Below are positions 1-8,772 of a stretch of DNA of 63,757 nt, piece after piece. The DNA lies in the NCBI GenBank assembly GCA_944383135.1, contig CALWOL010000064.1:1-63757 (forward strand), in the 5' to 3' direction. This DNA comes from an uncultured Flavonifractor sp. (GTDB taxonomy: Bacteria; Bacillota; Clostridia; Oscillospirales; Oscillospiraceae). Each line of letters opens with the position of its first letter. Within the stretch, counting starts at the first letter, position 1. Position numbers and translations under genes: made by a program. The notes under the pieces were generated by a model, which had not been told where the DNA came from, did not search any database, and saw only the letters and a program-made list of their open reading frames with translations.

Positions 1-754
1 CCGCGCCGGCATACCACTGATTGGGGGCCACGTCGGAGAAGGCGGTGCCGCCGGAGACGGCGGGGCTACCCTCCAGACGGTAGAGCATGGTGACAATCAT
101 GGCCCGGCTGGTGGTCATATCGGGGGAGAAGCGGTCCTCTGCGGTGCCGGTCATCAGTCCCTTTTCATAGACATATTTCACCGCCTGGGTGTACCAGGTG
201 TCCTTGGCCACATCGGCAAAGGGGAGGGAGGGCGTCTCGGAAGCACCGGTGTCCTCTCCGGCACCGCCGGACCCGCCGGAGCTGGAGCCGCCTCCGGTAC
301 CGGGCTGCTGTCCGCTGCTGCCGTTGTCCTCTCCCGGTAGTTCGGTGGAAGCGGAATCCGTCATCAGCAGGCCGGAGTATCCGGTGATGGTGAAGAGGGT
401 GCCGTCTGTGGTGCTGAGGGTACCCAGCTCCAGAGCGCCGCTTTCCGTCAGCACGCCTCTTTTTGCGGTGATGTAGATGGTTACCTGGCTGCCCTCCTGC
501 CGGCTGGTGGTGTAAATGCCGTTCCGGTTCAGACCGCTGTCAGGCAGATAGGTATATGTGATGCCGTCGCCGGAGAGGGAGAGTGTGACTTGCAGGCTCT
601 GGCAGCTGGGTGAGATCCCGCTGAAGGCCACCGTTTGGCTGGATGCGGGGGCGGAGTCGGTCACCAGCTGGATGCCGGCGGCGGCCGCTGAGGAAATCAG
701 CAGGCCGGCCGCCAGTACCAGGGCGGAAAAGAGAGATAAGACGTATCGTTTCAC
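1..754 (-). CDS. SLH-domain surface protein, N-terminal part (runs off the left edge)
   Basis: The gene starts at a GTG (752-754) with AGGAG at 761-765, six bases upstream. Only the first 251 codons are present. Residues 1-25 are a Sec signal peptide (MKRYVLS, then a Leu/Ala-rich core). Residues 26-135 resemble a cohesin/CBM-like beta module (VTLSLSGDG, TIYITAKRG). A Gly/Ser/Pro linker follows, then an S-layer homology domain that starts at PFADVAKDTWY and contains FSPDMTTSRAM. A second SLH repeat (FSDVAPNQWYAGA) is cut by the window edge. SLH domains bind pyruvylated secondary cell-wall polymers, so the product is probably anchored on the outer surface. It begins 11 bp after the stop of the dockerin/M60 peptidase gene and is probably co-transcribed with it. 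A scaffold role (cohesin-like module plus SLH, next to a dockerin protein) is inference. Confidence 0.85.
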   Translation of the reverse strand, partial: MKRYVLSLFSALVLAAGLLISSAAAAGIQLVTDSAPASSQTVAFSGISPSCQSLQVTLSLSGDGITYTYLPDSGLNRNGIYTTSRQEGSQVTIYITAKRGVLTESGALELGTLSTTDGTLFTITGYSGLLMTDSASTELPGEDNGSSGQQPGTGGGSSSGGSGGAGEDTGASETPSLPFADVAKDTWYTQAVKYVYEKGLMTGTAEDRFSPDMTTSRAMIVTMLYRLEGSPAVSGGTAFSDVAPNQWYAGA

Positions 755-764
755 AGTTTGCTCC

Positions 765-3700
765 TCACTTTACAGTTGTGGTGCCGTTGAGCCGGATGAG
801 GGGGAAGTCGGTGCCGTCGGCACCCCCCTCGGGGAAGCTGAGCCACAGGGTCTGGCTGGTGACCCGCTGGCTGTCGGCACTGTCGGCCGCATCGGTGCGG
901 TAGAATACCGCCCGGATGGACAGGGGATAGGTGTCGGTGACGCCGTCCTTGGCGTTGAGGGCGGCCTCCGCCTCCAGGTCGGGAACGAAGAGGAAGAAGC
1001 CGTCGCTGGTGTCGCTCACCGCACCGTCGGCGGGGAGCTCGGCCAACAGCAGACCGTAGCCGTTCATGGCCCGGGTAATGGTGGTGACCTCCTGGTCCTC
1101 CCAGGCCTCGGCGGTGGTGTTGTACTCAGCCTCGATGGATACATAGTTATAGGCGGGGTTGCCCCGGTAGGTGCCCAGAATCACCACAGTGCCGGCGGCA
1201 ATGACGTCATTGGCGTCCTCGCCGTAGACATAGGGCTCGGCCAACACGCCCACCGCGGCGTCGGGGTAGAAGTCCACCCGGTCGCCGGGGTAGTCCAGCA
1301 GAGCCACCTGGGCGTCTGCCGGAATGCCGGTGAGTTCCAGCACCGCCGCATCGTAGCTCCAGATGCGGGTGTCGTTGGCCTCCGCCCCCGGCTTGGTAAA
1401 GTAGGCCACCAGGCTGTCGCCGGAGAGGGTGCCGGTCTTGGCGGCAGTCCAGTCCTCGGCCTGGGGGTCGGCCTTGACCTTTACGGTGTAGCTGCCGGTG
1501 AGGCCGGCGCCGGTTACCTGGATACCGGTGACGGGGACGGCGGAGCCGTCCTTCATGGTGATGGTAATCGTTTCGCCGGAGCGCTCCAGGGTGTACAGGT
1601 CGGGGGAGATGGTCTTGTCATAGGCCACCCGGACCTCGTTGCTTTTGGCGGCGCTCCCCAGGTTGCCCAATTTGTCCACGGGCACCACCGTGTAGGTGTA
1701 GGTGAGGTTATTGGCCGCGCCCAGGTCATCCACATAGGTGGTTTCGGTGGTAAAGGCGACGGGAGTGCCGTTGCGGCGGATTTCGTAGCCCAGAATGTGC
1801 GCGCTGTCCGTGTGGGTGATGGTCAGGGTCACCTTGGACTGCTCCACCTGGGCCAGCACCCCGGCGGTCCCGCCGGCAGCGGCGCCGTCCGCCAGCCGGT
1901 AGGAGCGGGAGGCGTCGTTGAGATACCAGATGGCCCGCTCCTCCCCGGGGTAACCGGCCAGAATGTCCTTTACTTCCTGGCTGAGGGTCATTCCCCAGCG
2001 GGTGAAGAATTCCGTCAGGTTCCGGTTGGCCGTCTGGGCGGCCACCAGGGCCACCCGCTCGTCGTAGGAATAGCCGCTGTATGCCCCCGACTTCCAGGCC
2101 CGGAAGAAGGCGTTGTAGAAGGCCAGGGGGGAGTCGGCTCCGTCATAGGCCAGGTGGAGCTGCCAGTACATGCCCAGCTGGACAAACACATTGTTGGCGG
2201 CGCCGGGGCGGCTCTGAGCCACCTTGTTGAAAATATCCGCCCAGCGGCCGTCGGCGGTGAGCCGGGTATCCAGAGCCATGGAGGCGCCGTCCCAGGCCTG
2301 GAGGGCCAGAGAGTAGATGTTATTGGTGATTTCGGCCCGCCCCAGCTTGTCCATGTTGTGGCCAATCTCATGGGCGATGCCCCAGCCGAACAGGCCGTTT
2401 TCCCGGCCCGCGCCGGTGAGGGCGGTGGGCTTGCCCTGCACCAGGGCGGCAGTGGAGCCGTACTCCACGCCGATGTGGCTGCCGGCGGCGTACATGAAGG
2501 CGCCGGCAAACATGCGCATGTAGCGGATGTTCTGGCGGGTGGTCATGGGATAGGTGTAATCTGTCAGAACGGCGTCTGCGTCCAGGATGCCCTGGACCTT
2601 GTTGGCCACAAAGAGCTCCTCCTCCCAGGCCAGAATGTTCTGATACAGGATTTCCGCCATCTCTTCCGTGCTGTTGCCCACCCCCTTCAGACCGAAGAGC
2701 ACCTGGTCGGCGGGGAGGGAGAGGAGCACGCTTGGGGTGGAGAGCTCCGTGGCGTTGCGGATATCGGTGGTGAGGTCAGCTCCGGACAGGCTGCCGACCC
2801 AGGCCTCCAGGGCCTGGATATAGCTGGAAATGGCATCCCGGCGGGCGGTCTCCTCCATGGAATACCAGGCGGACAGCTCCAGCACCGGCATCTGATAGGC
2901 TCCGCTGCCGCTGCGGACCTGGAGCCGGATTTGCTCCGGGTGGCTTCCGGCGTAGGTCAGGTAGAGCACGCCGCCTCTGGCGGCGGACAGGGAGCCAATC
3001 TTTTCTATGGTGAGGTAGTTGCGGCCGTTGTTCAGGGCAATGGGGGTGCCCTGCCAAACGCCGGACTCGCCGTAGAACTGGGTGGGTACCACATAGACGG
3101 CGGCGTCCTCGGGCAGCTGGGCGTAAATGGCTACGGTGGAGCCCGCCTTGACGGTGATCCCCAGGGGCTGGAGCGCGCTGGCGGCCTGTCCGGCGGCGCT
3201 GTCGGCGGCGGCGGAACGGCTCTGGAAGTCCTCCTTGACCAGGCCCAGCGCGCCGGGCTTCTGCTCCAGCAGGGCCTGCGCCAGGTCCAGCTCGTCCTGG
3301 AGCCGGGTCTTGTCCAGATAGAAGCTGCCCAGGGCGGTGAGACGGGTCTGGAGCGCGTCAATCTGCGGGGCGTCCACGACGTCGGCCAGCTGGGTGAAGG
3401 AGCCGTTGGCGAAAAGAGCCGCGATGTCGTCGGCCAGTGTGTCGCTGTTATAGAAGGCAATTTCCGAAATGCTTACCCGGGGGCCGCCGGTCTTTTCTCC
3501 CAGAGCCAGGGTGAGGCTCTTGACCCCCTTGGTCTCCGGGAAGGTCAGGATGTAATAGTCCCCGGCGGTGACATTCATGCCGTCCCGATAATAGGTGGCC
3601 AGGGTTTCGCCGTTCTCCCCCTTCAAAGTGACGGTGAAGTTGGCGATGCGGTTTTTATAGGCTGCGTCCAGATAAGGCACCAGCAGCAGGTAGTTCATGT

Positions 3701-5603
3701 TGTGGGTGCTCTGGAAGGTGTAGGTGATGTTGCTGTCGTACCAGTAGTTGGCGGCAACCCAGTAGGTGCCGGGGTCATTGTCGGTGAGGTGGCCCACCGT
3801 GAAATTGGGACAGAGGTTTTTGTTGACGTTGCTGGAGTCCGCCATCACAATGGAGGCAATCTCATCTGCGGGAATACGTCCGTCGGCGGGCAGTTCCGGC
3901 ATCTCAAAGGCCTCCCGCTTGGGCGTGCCCAGGGCGGGCGCGGAGGCGGGACCGAAGCCCTTGTGGTTGCCGGCCTTTACCACAATCTCATAGACGGTGC
4001 CGTTGGCCAGCCCGGTGATGGTGGCATTGGTGGCAGCGGTGGAGGTACCCCAGGGGATGAATTCCGCCTCTCCCTGCGCCCGGTAATAGAGCTGGTAGTG
4101 GGTGGCGTCCTTAGTGGAGCCCCAGCTTACCCGCAGCGCGGTGTCCGCAGCCTCCACCAGCAGGTTGGAAGGGGCGCCGGGCACGCTGGCGGGAAGAGGC
4201 ACGGCGGAAAGGGTGGCGGAGGGGGTACCGCTCCAGTCCCCGTTGACGGCGACCACCTGGAAATAGTAGGTCTTGTTGTTGCTCAGGCCGGATACCACGG
4301 CGCTGTTGGTGGGGACGGTCAGGCTCTGCCCCAGATTTCCCTTGTCGGTACCATAGCGCACCAGGTAGCCGGTGACATTCTTCACACTGTCCCAGACCAG
4401 GGTGACCTCGCCGTCCCCGGCGGTGGCGGCCAGATTTTTCACCTGGGTATCCGCGGCGATGGCGTCGGAAACAATGTCCTGAAGGAATTCAATTTGGCTG
4501 ACGGTGGCGAATTCCGGGGCGGAGCCGGTCTGGCCCTCCACCCGGGTGACGGTAATGGTGACCTTCTTCACCGCCACCTTGCGGCCCAGCTCGATGGTTA
4601 CCACCGTATTGCCGGCGGCGCGACTGATGGCGTGCAGTCCGGTGGGGGCGGAGACGTCAAACGCCAGCTCCAGAATCTGACCGTCCTCTGTCTCCACCTG
4701 GGCGGTGCCCGCCTGGACAGCGCCGTTGACGCTGGGGGAGCTGATGGAGATTTCGCTCATGGTGACGGCGTCCTCAAACTGGATGGGAATGGACAGTGCC
4801 TCCCCCTGGGCGGCGGGCGCCAGCGTAACCGCCGCCGTATCCGCCGCGAACAAATCACTCAGGCTGCCCTCAGTGACGGTCACCGAGGAATCATCCACCA
4901 GGGGCGCCACAATGGCGGAGGTGGAGAGGATGGCGGGGTCATGGGACACATTCATCATCTTGTTTACATAAGACAAGTCAATCACATTTACCTTGCCGTC
5001 CCCGTTCAGATCATAAACGGCAAGCTGGGCGGGATCTGCGGTGGCCAGGTGGGCGGCCAGGGCCTCCCGGTCGGCGCTGTCCACGCTGCCGCTGCCGTCC
5101 ACATCGCCCAGGGAGAAGGTGCCGTCTCCGGTGCTCATCAGCACGTGCTGGGAATAATGCTCCAGCATAACCTGGGCGGAGCAGGGGGTGTAGCCCCTGC
5201 CGGTAACGGTCATGGTGTACGTGTCCAGAGGCAGTCCGGAGACCGTGGCGCGGTAAGAGCCCAACTGCTGTTCCGTGGTCAGGGGAACCCCCTGGGCATT
5301 CAGTGTTTCCATTGAAACAGTAAGACCGGCGGCATCGGCGGAGCCGTCCCACAGTGAAACGGCGGCCACCGTCCGGCCGGTGCTGTCGGCCAGTGTCAGC
5401 CGAAGCCTGCGCGCTTGTACCTCCTCCAGTCGCTGGGGAAGGGGAAAGGCGAGGGTCAGAGAGATGGAGCCGGTGGCCTGAGCGGTCTGCTGCGCGGCGC
5501 TCTCCCGCGTGCCGGCGGCAGAGGCGGCAGGAAGCCATGGCGTGCAGGTGCTGGCCAGAGTGGCCAGGCAGAGCAGGCCGGAAATAACGCGGCGGGGATG
5601 CAT
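765..5603 (-). CDS. Secreted multidomain M60-type metallopeptidase with dockerin, FN3 and discoidin-like modules
   Basis: A large exported protein of 1612 residues. I chose the ATG at 5603 because GGAAGG precedes it by 11 bases and the product then opens with a signal peptide (MHPRRVISGLLCLATLAS). An earlier in-frame ATG at 5645 lacks that context. In order: an N-terminal beta domain; a type I dockerin around residues 160-220 (GDVDGSGSVDSADREAL and DLNGDGKVNVIDL, both calcium loops); a discoidin-like module; two fibronectin type III domains (about 380-555); a second discoidin-like module; an M60/enhancin-like catalytic region; and C-terminal FN3-like modules. The zinc motif HEIGH lies at 2358-2372 (about residue 1078), followed after eight residues by Glu, matching the M60 pattern HExxHx(8-28)E. 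M60 peptidases often cut O-glycosylated mucins. Mucin as the target is inference. Confidence 0.88.
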   Translation of the reverse strand: MHPRRVISGLLCLATLASTCTPWLPAASAAGTRESAAQQTAQATGSISLTLAFPLPQRLEEVQARRLRLTLADSTGRTVAAVSLWDGSADAAGLTVSMETLNAQGVPLTTEQQLGSYRATVSGLPLDTYTMTVTGRGYTPCSAQVMLEHYSQHVLMSTGDGTFSLGDVDGSGSVDSADREALAAHLATADPAQLAVYDLNGDGKVNVIDLSYVNKMMNVSHDPAILSTSAIVAPLVDDSSVTVTEGSLSDLFAADTAAVTLAPAAQGEALSIPIQFEDAVTMSEISISSPSVNGAVQAGTAQVETEDGQILELAFDVSAPTGLHAISRAAGNTVVTIELGRKVAVKKVTITVTRVEGQTGSAPEFATVSQIEFLQDIVSDAIAADTQVKNLAATAGDGEVTLVWDSVKNVTGYLVRYGTDKGNLGQSLTVPTNSAVVSGLSNNKTYYFQVVAVNGDWSGTPSATLSAVPLPASVPGAPSNLLVEAADTALRVSWGSTKDATHYQLYYRAQGEAEFIPWGTSTAATNATITGLANGTVYEIVVKAGNHKGFGPASAPALGTPKREAFEMPELPADGRIPADEIASIVMADSSNVNKNLCPNFTVGHLTDNDPGTYWVAANYWYDSNITYTFQSTHNMNYLLLVPYLDAAYKNRIANFTVTLKGENGETLATYYRDGMNVTAGDYYILTFPETKGVKSLTLALGEKTGGPRVSISEIAFYNSDTLADDIAALFANGSFTQLADVVDAPQIDALQTRLTALGSFYLDKTRLQDELDLAQALLEQKPGALGLVKEDFQSRSAAADSAAGQAASALQPLGITVKAGSTVAIYAQLPEDAAVYVVPTQFYGESGVWQGTPIALNNGRNYLTIEKIGSLSAARGGVLYLTYAGSHPEQIRLQVRSGSGAYQMPVLELSAWYSMEETARRDAISSYIQALEAWVGSLSGADLTTDIRNATELSTPSVLLSLPADQVLFGLKGVGNSTEEMAEILYQNILAWEEELFVANKVQGILDADAVLTDYTYPMTTRQNIRYMRMFAGAFMYAAGSHIGVEYGSTAALVQGKPTALTGAGRENGLFGWGIAHEIGHNMDKLGRAEITNNIYSLALQAWDGASMALDTRLTADGRWADIFNKVAQSRPGAANNVFVQLGMYWQLHLAYDGADSPLAFYNAFFRAWKSGAYSGYSYDERVALVAAQTANRNLTEFFTRWGMTLSQEVKDILAGYPGEERAIWYLNDASRSYRLADGAAAGGTAGVLAQVEQSKVTLTITHTDSAHILGYEIRRNGTPVAFTTETTYVDDLGAANNLTYTYTVVPVDKLGNLGSAAKSNEVRVAYDKTISPDLYTLERSGETITITMKDGSAVPVTGIQVTGAGLTGSYTVKVKADPQAEDWTAAKTGTLSGDSLVAYFTKPGAEANDTRIWSYDAAVLELTGIPADAQVALLDYPGDRVDFYPDAAVGVLAEPYVYGEDANDVIAAGTVVILGTYRGNPAYNYVSIEAEYNTTAEAWEDQEVTTITRAMNGYGLLLAELPADGAVSDTSDGFFLFVPDLEAEAALNAKDGVTDTYPLSIRAVFYRTDAADSADSQRVTSQTLWLSFPEGGADGTDFPLIRLNGTTTVK

Positions 5604-5671
5604 CGGGATGTCAACCTTCCTTTCTTTCAATCCATGCTGTGCCATGTCAAACCGGATGACATAACGTGCGC

Positions 5672-5700
5672 ATTATAACCGATGCACCCGCCGGACTCAA
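5672..5700 (-). promoter_or_regulatory. Sigma-A type promoter for the M60 peptidase gene
   Basis: On the minus strand TTGAGT (5695-5700) and a perfect TATAAT (5672-5677) are separated by 17 bp. This lies about 70 bp upstream of the chosen start at 5603 and leaves a roughly 60-base leader. Confidence 0.7.
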
Positions 5701-5784
5701 GGGATGGCTGGACATTTTTTCTATTTTTGTAGGAGGTGGTAAAAAAACATATAAATCCTACCGTAATTATATGATAATGCACAA

Positions 5785-5819
5785 GGAAAAAGGCGGCGGC
5801 ACAGCTCGGTGCCGCCGCC
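5785..5819 (-). terminator. Intrinsic terminator after the coiled-coil gene
   Basis: An 11-bp GC-only stem (5792-5802 with 5809-5819) has a 6-base loop and is followed on the minus strand by TTTTTCC. It lies 12 bp past the stop at 5832. Confidence 0.85.
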
Positions 5820-5831
5820 CACGGACGGGGT

Positions 5832-6170
5832 TCAGAAGGTCTGGGAATCGTCCTGCTGCTCCAGGGTTTCAGCCGCTTCCGCGGCCTCCTGCTCCAGCGC
5901 GTCCAGCTCCGCCAGACGGCGGCGGAGCGCCTCCCGCTGGCTGGCGTCCAGACGGGACACCTGCTGGTCAAATTGGGCCTCCCGGCGGCGCTGGGCATCC
6001 TGTTGATACTTTTCCTGGAGCTCGGCACCGTATTTCCGCCCCTCCTCCAGGGCGGCCGCGCCCTTTTCCACCAGGACCCTGCCGGCCTTGCCCGCCTGCT
6101 CCGCCGCGATGGCGGCCAGTCCAATACCGGCCAGCCCGATATTGCCCAAAAGCTTTCCGAAGTCTTCCAT
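5832..6170 (-). CDS. Small coiled-coil protein of unknown function
   Basis: A protein of 112 residues that I cannot assign to a named family. The start is set by the ribosome site: AAGGAGG lies one base before a first ATG (6179) but ten before a second (6170), so the second is preferred. Residues 1-30 are Gly/Ala/Leu-rich and mildly hydrophobic (LLGNIGLAGIGLAAIAAEQ). The rest is a charged amphipathic helix rich in Glu, Arg and Gln, with heptad-like spacing, that should form a coiled coil. The layout recalls phasin-like or small membrane-associated proteins, but no motif decides this. It is a single-gene unit with its own terminator, divergent from alr. Confidence 0.7.
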   Translation of the reverse strand: MEDFGKLLGNIGLAGIGLAAIAAEQAGKAGRVLVEKGAAALEEGRKYGAELQEKYQQDAQRRREAQFDQQVSRLDASQREALRRRLAELDALEQEAAEAAETLEQQDDSQTF

Positions 6171-6313
6171 TTGAAACATACCTCCTTGGCTGTGTCATCC
6201 AAAAGATGCTGTACAGGGTTTCTGGAGTTAGTATATACAGAAAATCCTCCTTTGTCTTTGGAATTGTGTGAACAATGGATTAAAAATGGATGAAAGAGGG
6301 GACCGCTTTCCTC

Positions 6314-6342
6314 TTGTGAAGGGGCGGCGGACGTAGTATAAT
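6314..6342 (+). promoter_or_regulatory. Sigma-A type promoter for alr
   Basis: TTGTGA (6314-6319), a 17-bp spacer and TATAAT (6337-6342) lie 36 bp before the alr start codon. Confidence 0.75.
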
Positions 6343-6378
6343 CAAAGCCACGACTTGTATCAGTGAAGAGGATGACAT

Positions 6379-7506
6379 ATGGAGCAGATACGGACACGAA
6401 CCTGGGCAGAGGTTCATCTTTCCAATTTAGAGCACAATTACCGGGCGCTGCGGGCCATGCTGCCCCCGGGCTGCCGTTTTCTGGGGGTGGTGAAGGCAAA
6501 CGCCTACGGCCACGGCGCGGTGCCGGTGGCCCGCCGGCTGGAAGCGCTGGGGGCGGAATACCTGGCGGTGGCCTGTCTGGACGAAGCCCTGGAGCTGCGG
6601 CAGGCCGGAATCCAGGCCCCTGTGCTGATTTTGGGCTATACCCCGCCGGAGCGGGGGGGTGAGCTGCTGGAGCAGGGGATCACCCAGACCATCTATGACC
6701 TGGATACCGCCCGGGCCCTGTCCGCTCTGGCGGCGGAGCGGGGAAGCACGCTGAAAATCCACGTCAAGGCGGACACCGGTATGTCCCGGCTGGGCTGGCT
6801 GTGCGGCGAGGGGCACCTGGAGGAGGCCGTGGAGGCCATCTGCCAGGTGTGCGCCCTGCCCGGGCTGGAGGCGGAGGGCATTTTTACCCATTTCGCCAAT
6901 GCCGACGGGGACGAGGACTACACCATGCTCCAGTTCACCCGCTTTCTGGATTTGCTGGACGCCCTGAAGGACAGGGGAGTGGAGTTTGCCATCCGCCATT
7001 GCGCCGCCAGTGCCGCTGTGCTAAACTATCCCTGTACCTATCTGGACATGGTGCGCCCCGGTATTGCCCTGTACGGCCACTATCCGGACCCCTCCTGCGA
7101 GGGGCTGGACGGACCCGGCCTGCGGCCGGTGATGACGCTGAAAACCCGGGTGGCATCGGTCAAGCGCCTTCCGGCGGGCACGCCGGTGAGCTATGGCTGC
7201 ACCCACGTGCTGGAGGGGGAGCGCACCCTCGCGGCCCTGACCATCGGCTATGCCGACGGCCTGCCCCGGCTGGCCTCGGACCGCTGGCAGGTAGAGCTCC
7301 GCGGCCGTCGGGTCCCCATCGTGGGCCGGGTGTGCATGGATATGTGCATGGTGGATGTCACCGGGCTGGATGTGGCGCCGGGTGACGAGGCCCAGATTTT
7401 TGGCGAGCAGCTGCCGGTTGAGGAGCTGGCCGGGCTGGCGGGCACCATTCAGTATGAGCTGCTGTGCGGGGTATCTCCCCGGGTTCACCGGGAATACCTG
7501 GGCTGA
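6379..7506 (+). CDS. alr: Alanine racemase
   Basis: A PLP enzyme interconverting L- and D-alanine to supply D-Ala for peptidoglycan. The 375-residue length is normal. The PLP lysine is K39 in VVKANAYGHG. An N-terminal TIM barrel with DTGMSRLG is followed by the C-terminal beta domain with VSYGCT, which carries the catalytic tyrosine, and GRVCMDMCMVDVT. The ATG is preceded by GAAGAGG. In Bacillus alr lies just before the EndoAI-EndoA antitoxin-toxin pair. Here a MazF-type toxin follows after 201 bp, but no antitoxin gene lies between. Confidence 0.97.
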   Translation: MEQIRTRTWAEVHLSNLEHNYRALRAMLPPGCRFLGVVKANAYGHGAVPVARRLEALGAEYLAVACLDEALELRQAGIQAPVLILGYTPPERGGELLEQGITQTIYDLDTARALSALAAERGSTLKIHVKADTGMSRLGWLCGEGHLEEAVEAICQVCALPGLEAEGIFTHFANADGDEDYTMLQFTRFLDLLDALKDRGVEFAIRHCAASAAVLNYPCTYLDMVRPGIALYGHYPDPSCEGLDGPGLRPVMTLKTRVASVKRLPAGTPVSYGCTHVLEGERTLAALTIGYADGLPRLASDRWQVELRGRRVPIVGRVCMDMCMVDVTGLDVAPGDEAQIFGEQLPVEELAGLAGTIQYELLCGVSPRVHREYLG

Positions 7507-7707
7507 GGACACCGGCTGGCGGCGCCCGGCATACAATGGGCCGGGGAGGAAGCGCCGGCACGGCGGCGGAGCGCTGACCGCCTTCCTGTTTTTTACAGAG
7601 GACGGGTATAAATCCCGCCGCCCCGTGGGAAAATCATAGTGACCGCGTTACATAGGCCGCTGGCCGTGTGACGTAGGTGACTATTTTCCGGCGGAGTGTG
7701 AGCTTTT

Positions 7708-8073
7708 GTGGATAACAGCGTAAAACGCGGAGATATTTTCTATGCCGACTTGAGCCCGGTGGTGGGCAGTGAGCAGGGAGGGGTGCGTCCGGTGCTGATT
7801 GTACAGAATGACACCGGCAACCGCCACAGTCCCACGGTGATTGCCGCGGCCATTACCTCTCAGACCGGCAAGGCCAGACTGCCCACCCACATTGAGCTCT
7901 CGGCCAACACCTACGGGCTGCCCAAGGAGTCTGTGGTGCTGCTGGAGCAAATCCGGACGCTGGATAAACGGCGGCTGAGGGAGCACATGGGCCGTTTGGA
8001 CGAAGCGCAGATGCAGCGGGTGGACAACGCCATCGCGGTGAGCTTCGGCCTGCACACGGATACGTTGGTATAG
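7708..8073 (+). CDS. MazF/PemK-family mRNA interferase (EndoA/NdoA-like), no adjacent antitoxin
   Basis: A 121-residue MazF-fold endoribonuclease that in this family cuts single-stranded mRNA at short motifs. The N-terminal core reads [10 protein letters not shown] then [15 protein letters not shown]. The catalytic arginine is R27 and the conserved Thr/Ser lies at about T50-S51. The start is GTG, with GGAG 11 bases upstream. The position after alr matches Bacillus ndoA, but the 201 bp between them hold no ribbon-helix-helix antitoxin; the longest ATG frame noticed there is 13 codons. The toxin may be antitoxin-free, paired in trans, or controlled at the RNA level. Confidence 0.93.
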   Translation: MDNSVKRGDIFYADLSPVVGSEQGGVRPVLIVQNDTGNRHSPTVIAAAITSQTGKARLPTHIELSANTYGLPKESVVLLEQIRTLDKRRLREHMGRLDEAQMQRVDNAIAVSFGLHTDTLV

Positions 8074-8125
8074 ACGGAGTGGGGCCGTCCGGCTGGCGGC
8101 CCCACATTTGAAACGGAGGTACATA

Positions 8126-8680
8126 ATGATGCAGAAGAAATGGCCGGTACGGCTTCTCTCCGGCGGTCTGGTGACCCTGGCACTGGTGGGCATTGCGGTG
8201 GCTGCCGGACAGCAGGGCACCCAGTCCGATCCCCTGATTACCCTGAGCTACCTGCAGCAGCAGGTCACGCCCTCCATCCTCTCCCAGGTGGACAGCAAAA
8301 TCTCCGCCCGGCAGACGGAATTGGAGGAAAAGCTCACCGCTGTAACGGAGGAGTACGCGAAAGAGGTGGAGAGTAAGCTGTCCGCTTCCGGCGGGACAGG
8401 CTCCGGCCAGAGCGGCAGCGCCTGCTATGAAGTGGTCACCCTCACCGCCGGCCAGACCCTCACCGGCGGCGCGGCCTGTGAGTTTCTCCTCCGCAGCGGC
8501 ACCGCCACCTGCGTGTCGGACTCCGCTCCCGGCCTGGTGGACATGACCGACGGCTCCACCCTGGCCAATGGCGGGGCCCTGAAGGCCAACCACCTCTATC
8601 TGGGAACGATTGAGGGCCGGGGCGTCAAGGCCTCCACCGCGGTGACCCTCCTGGTGCGGGGCAGCTATACCATCCAGTGA
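8126..8680 (+). CDS. Exported or membrane-anchored protein with coiled coil, unknown function
   Basis: A 184-residue protein I do not recognise. The ATG at 8126 has GGAGG six bases upstream; an earlier TTG frame start lacks a site. A short basic N-terminus (MMQKKWPVR) and one hydrophobic segment (LLSGGLVTLALVGIAVAA) form a signal peptide or membrane anchor. A Gln/Glu/Lys-rich helical stretch (about 35-85) looks like a coiled coil. A Ser/Gly linker leads to a C-terminal beta-rich domain (about 98-184, YEVVTLTAGQTLTGG to LVRGSYTIQ). Similar proteins occur near alr/mazF in Oscillospiraceae as far as I recall. A cell-envelope role is only a guess. Confidence 0.75.
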   Translation: MMQKKWPVRLLSGGLVTLALVGIAVAAGQQGTQSDPLITLSYLQQQVTPSILSQVDSKISARQTELEEKLTAVTEEYAKEVESKLSASGGTGSGQSGSACYEVVTLTAGQTLTGGAACEFLLRSGTATCVSDSAPGLVDMTDGSTLANGGALKANHLYLGTIEGRGVKASTAVTLLVRGSYTIQ

Positions 8681-8682
8681 GA

Positions 8683-8716
8683 AAAGGGCGCACGGCAGCC
8701 GTGCGCCCTTTCTGTG
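8683..8716 (+). terminator. Intrinsic terminator
   Basis: A 13-bp perfect stem (8683-8695 with 8699-8711) with loop CAG ends in TTT CTGT. It directly follows the stop at 8680. Confidence 0.8.
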
Positions 8717-8772
8717 TATTTCCGTCCGCCCTGTCCGCATACCATAGAGGAGAACGGAAAGGGGGCGGCGGC

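Noticed and set aside
558..5315. A plus-strand open frame of about 1585 codons across the M60 peptidase gene
   Set aside because: It is antisense to a convincing multidomain protein, has a Gly/Val/His-rich composition with no domain, and reflects the strong third-position GC bias.
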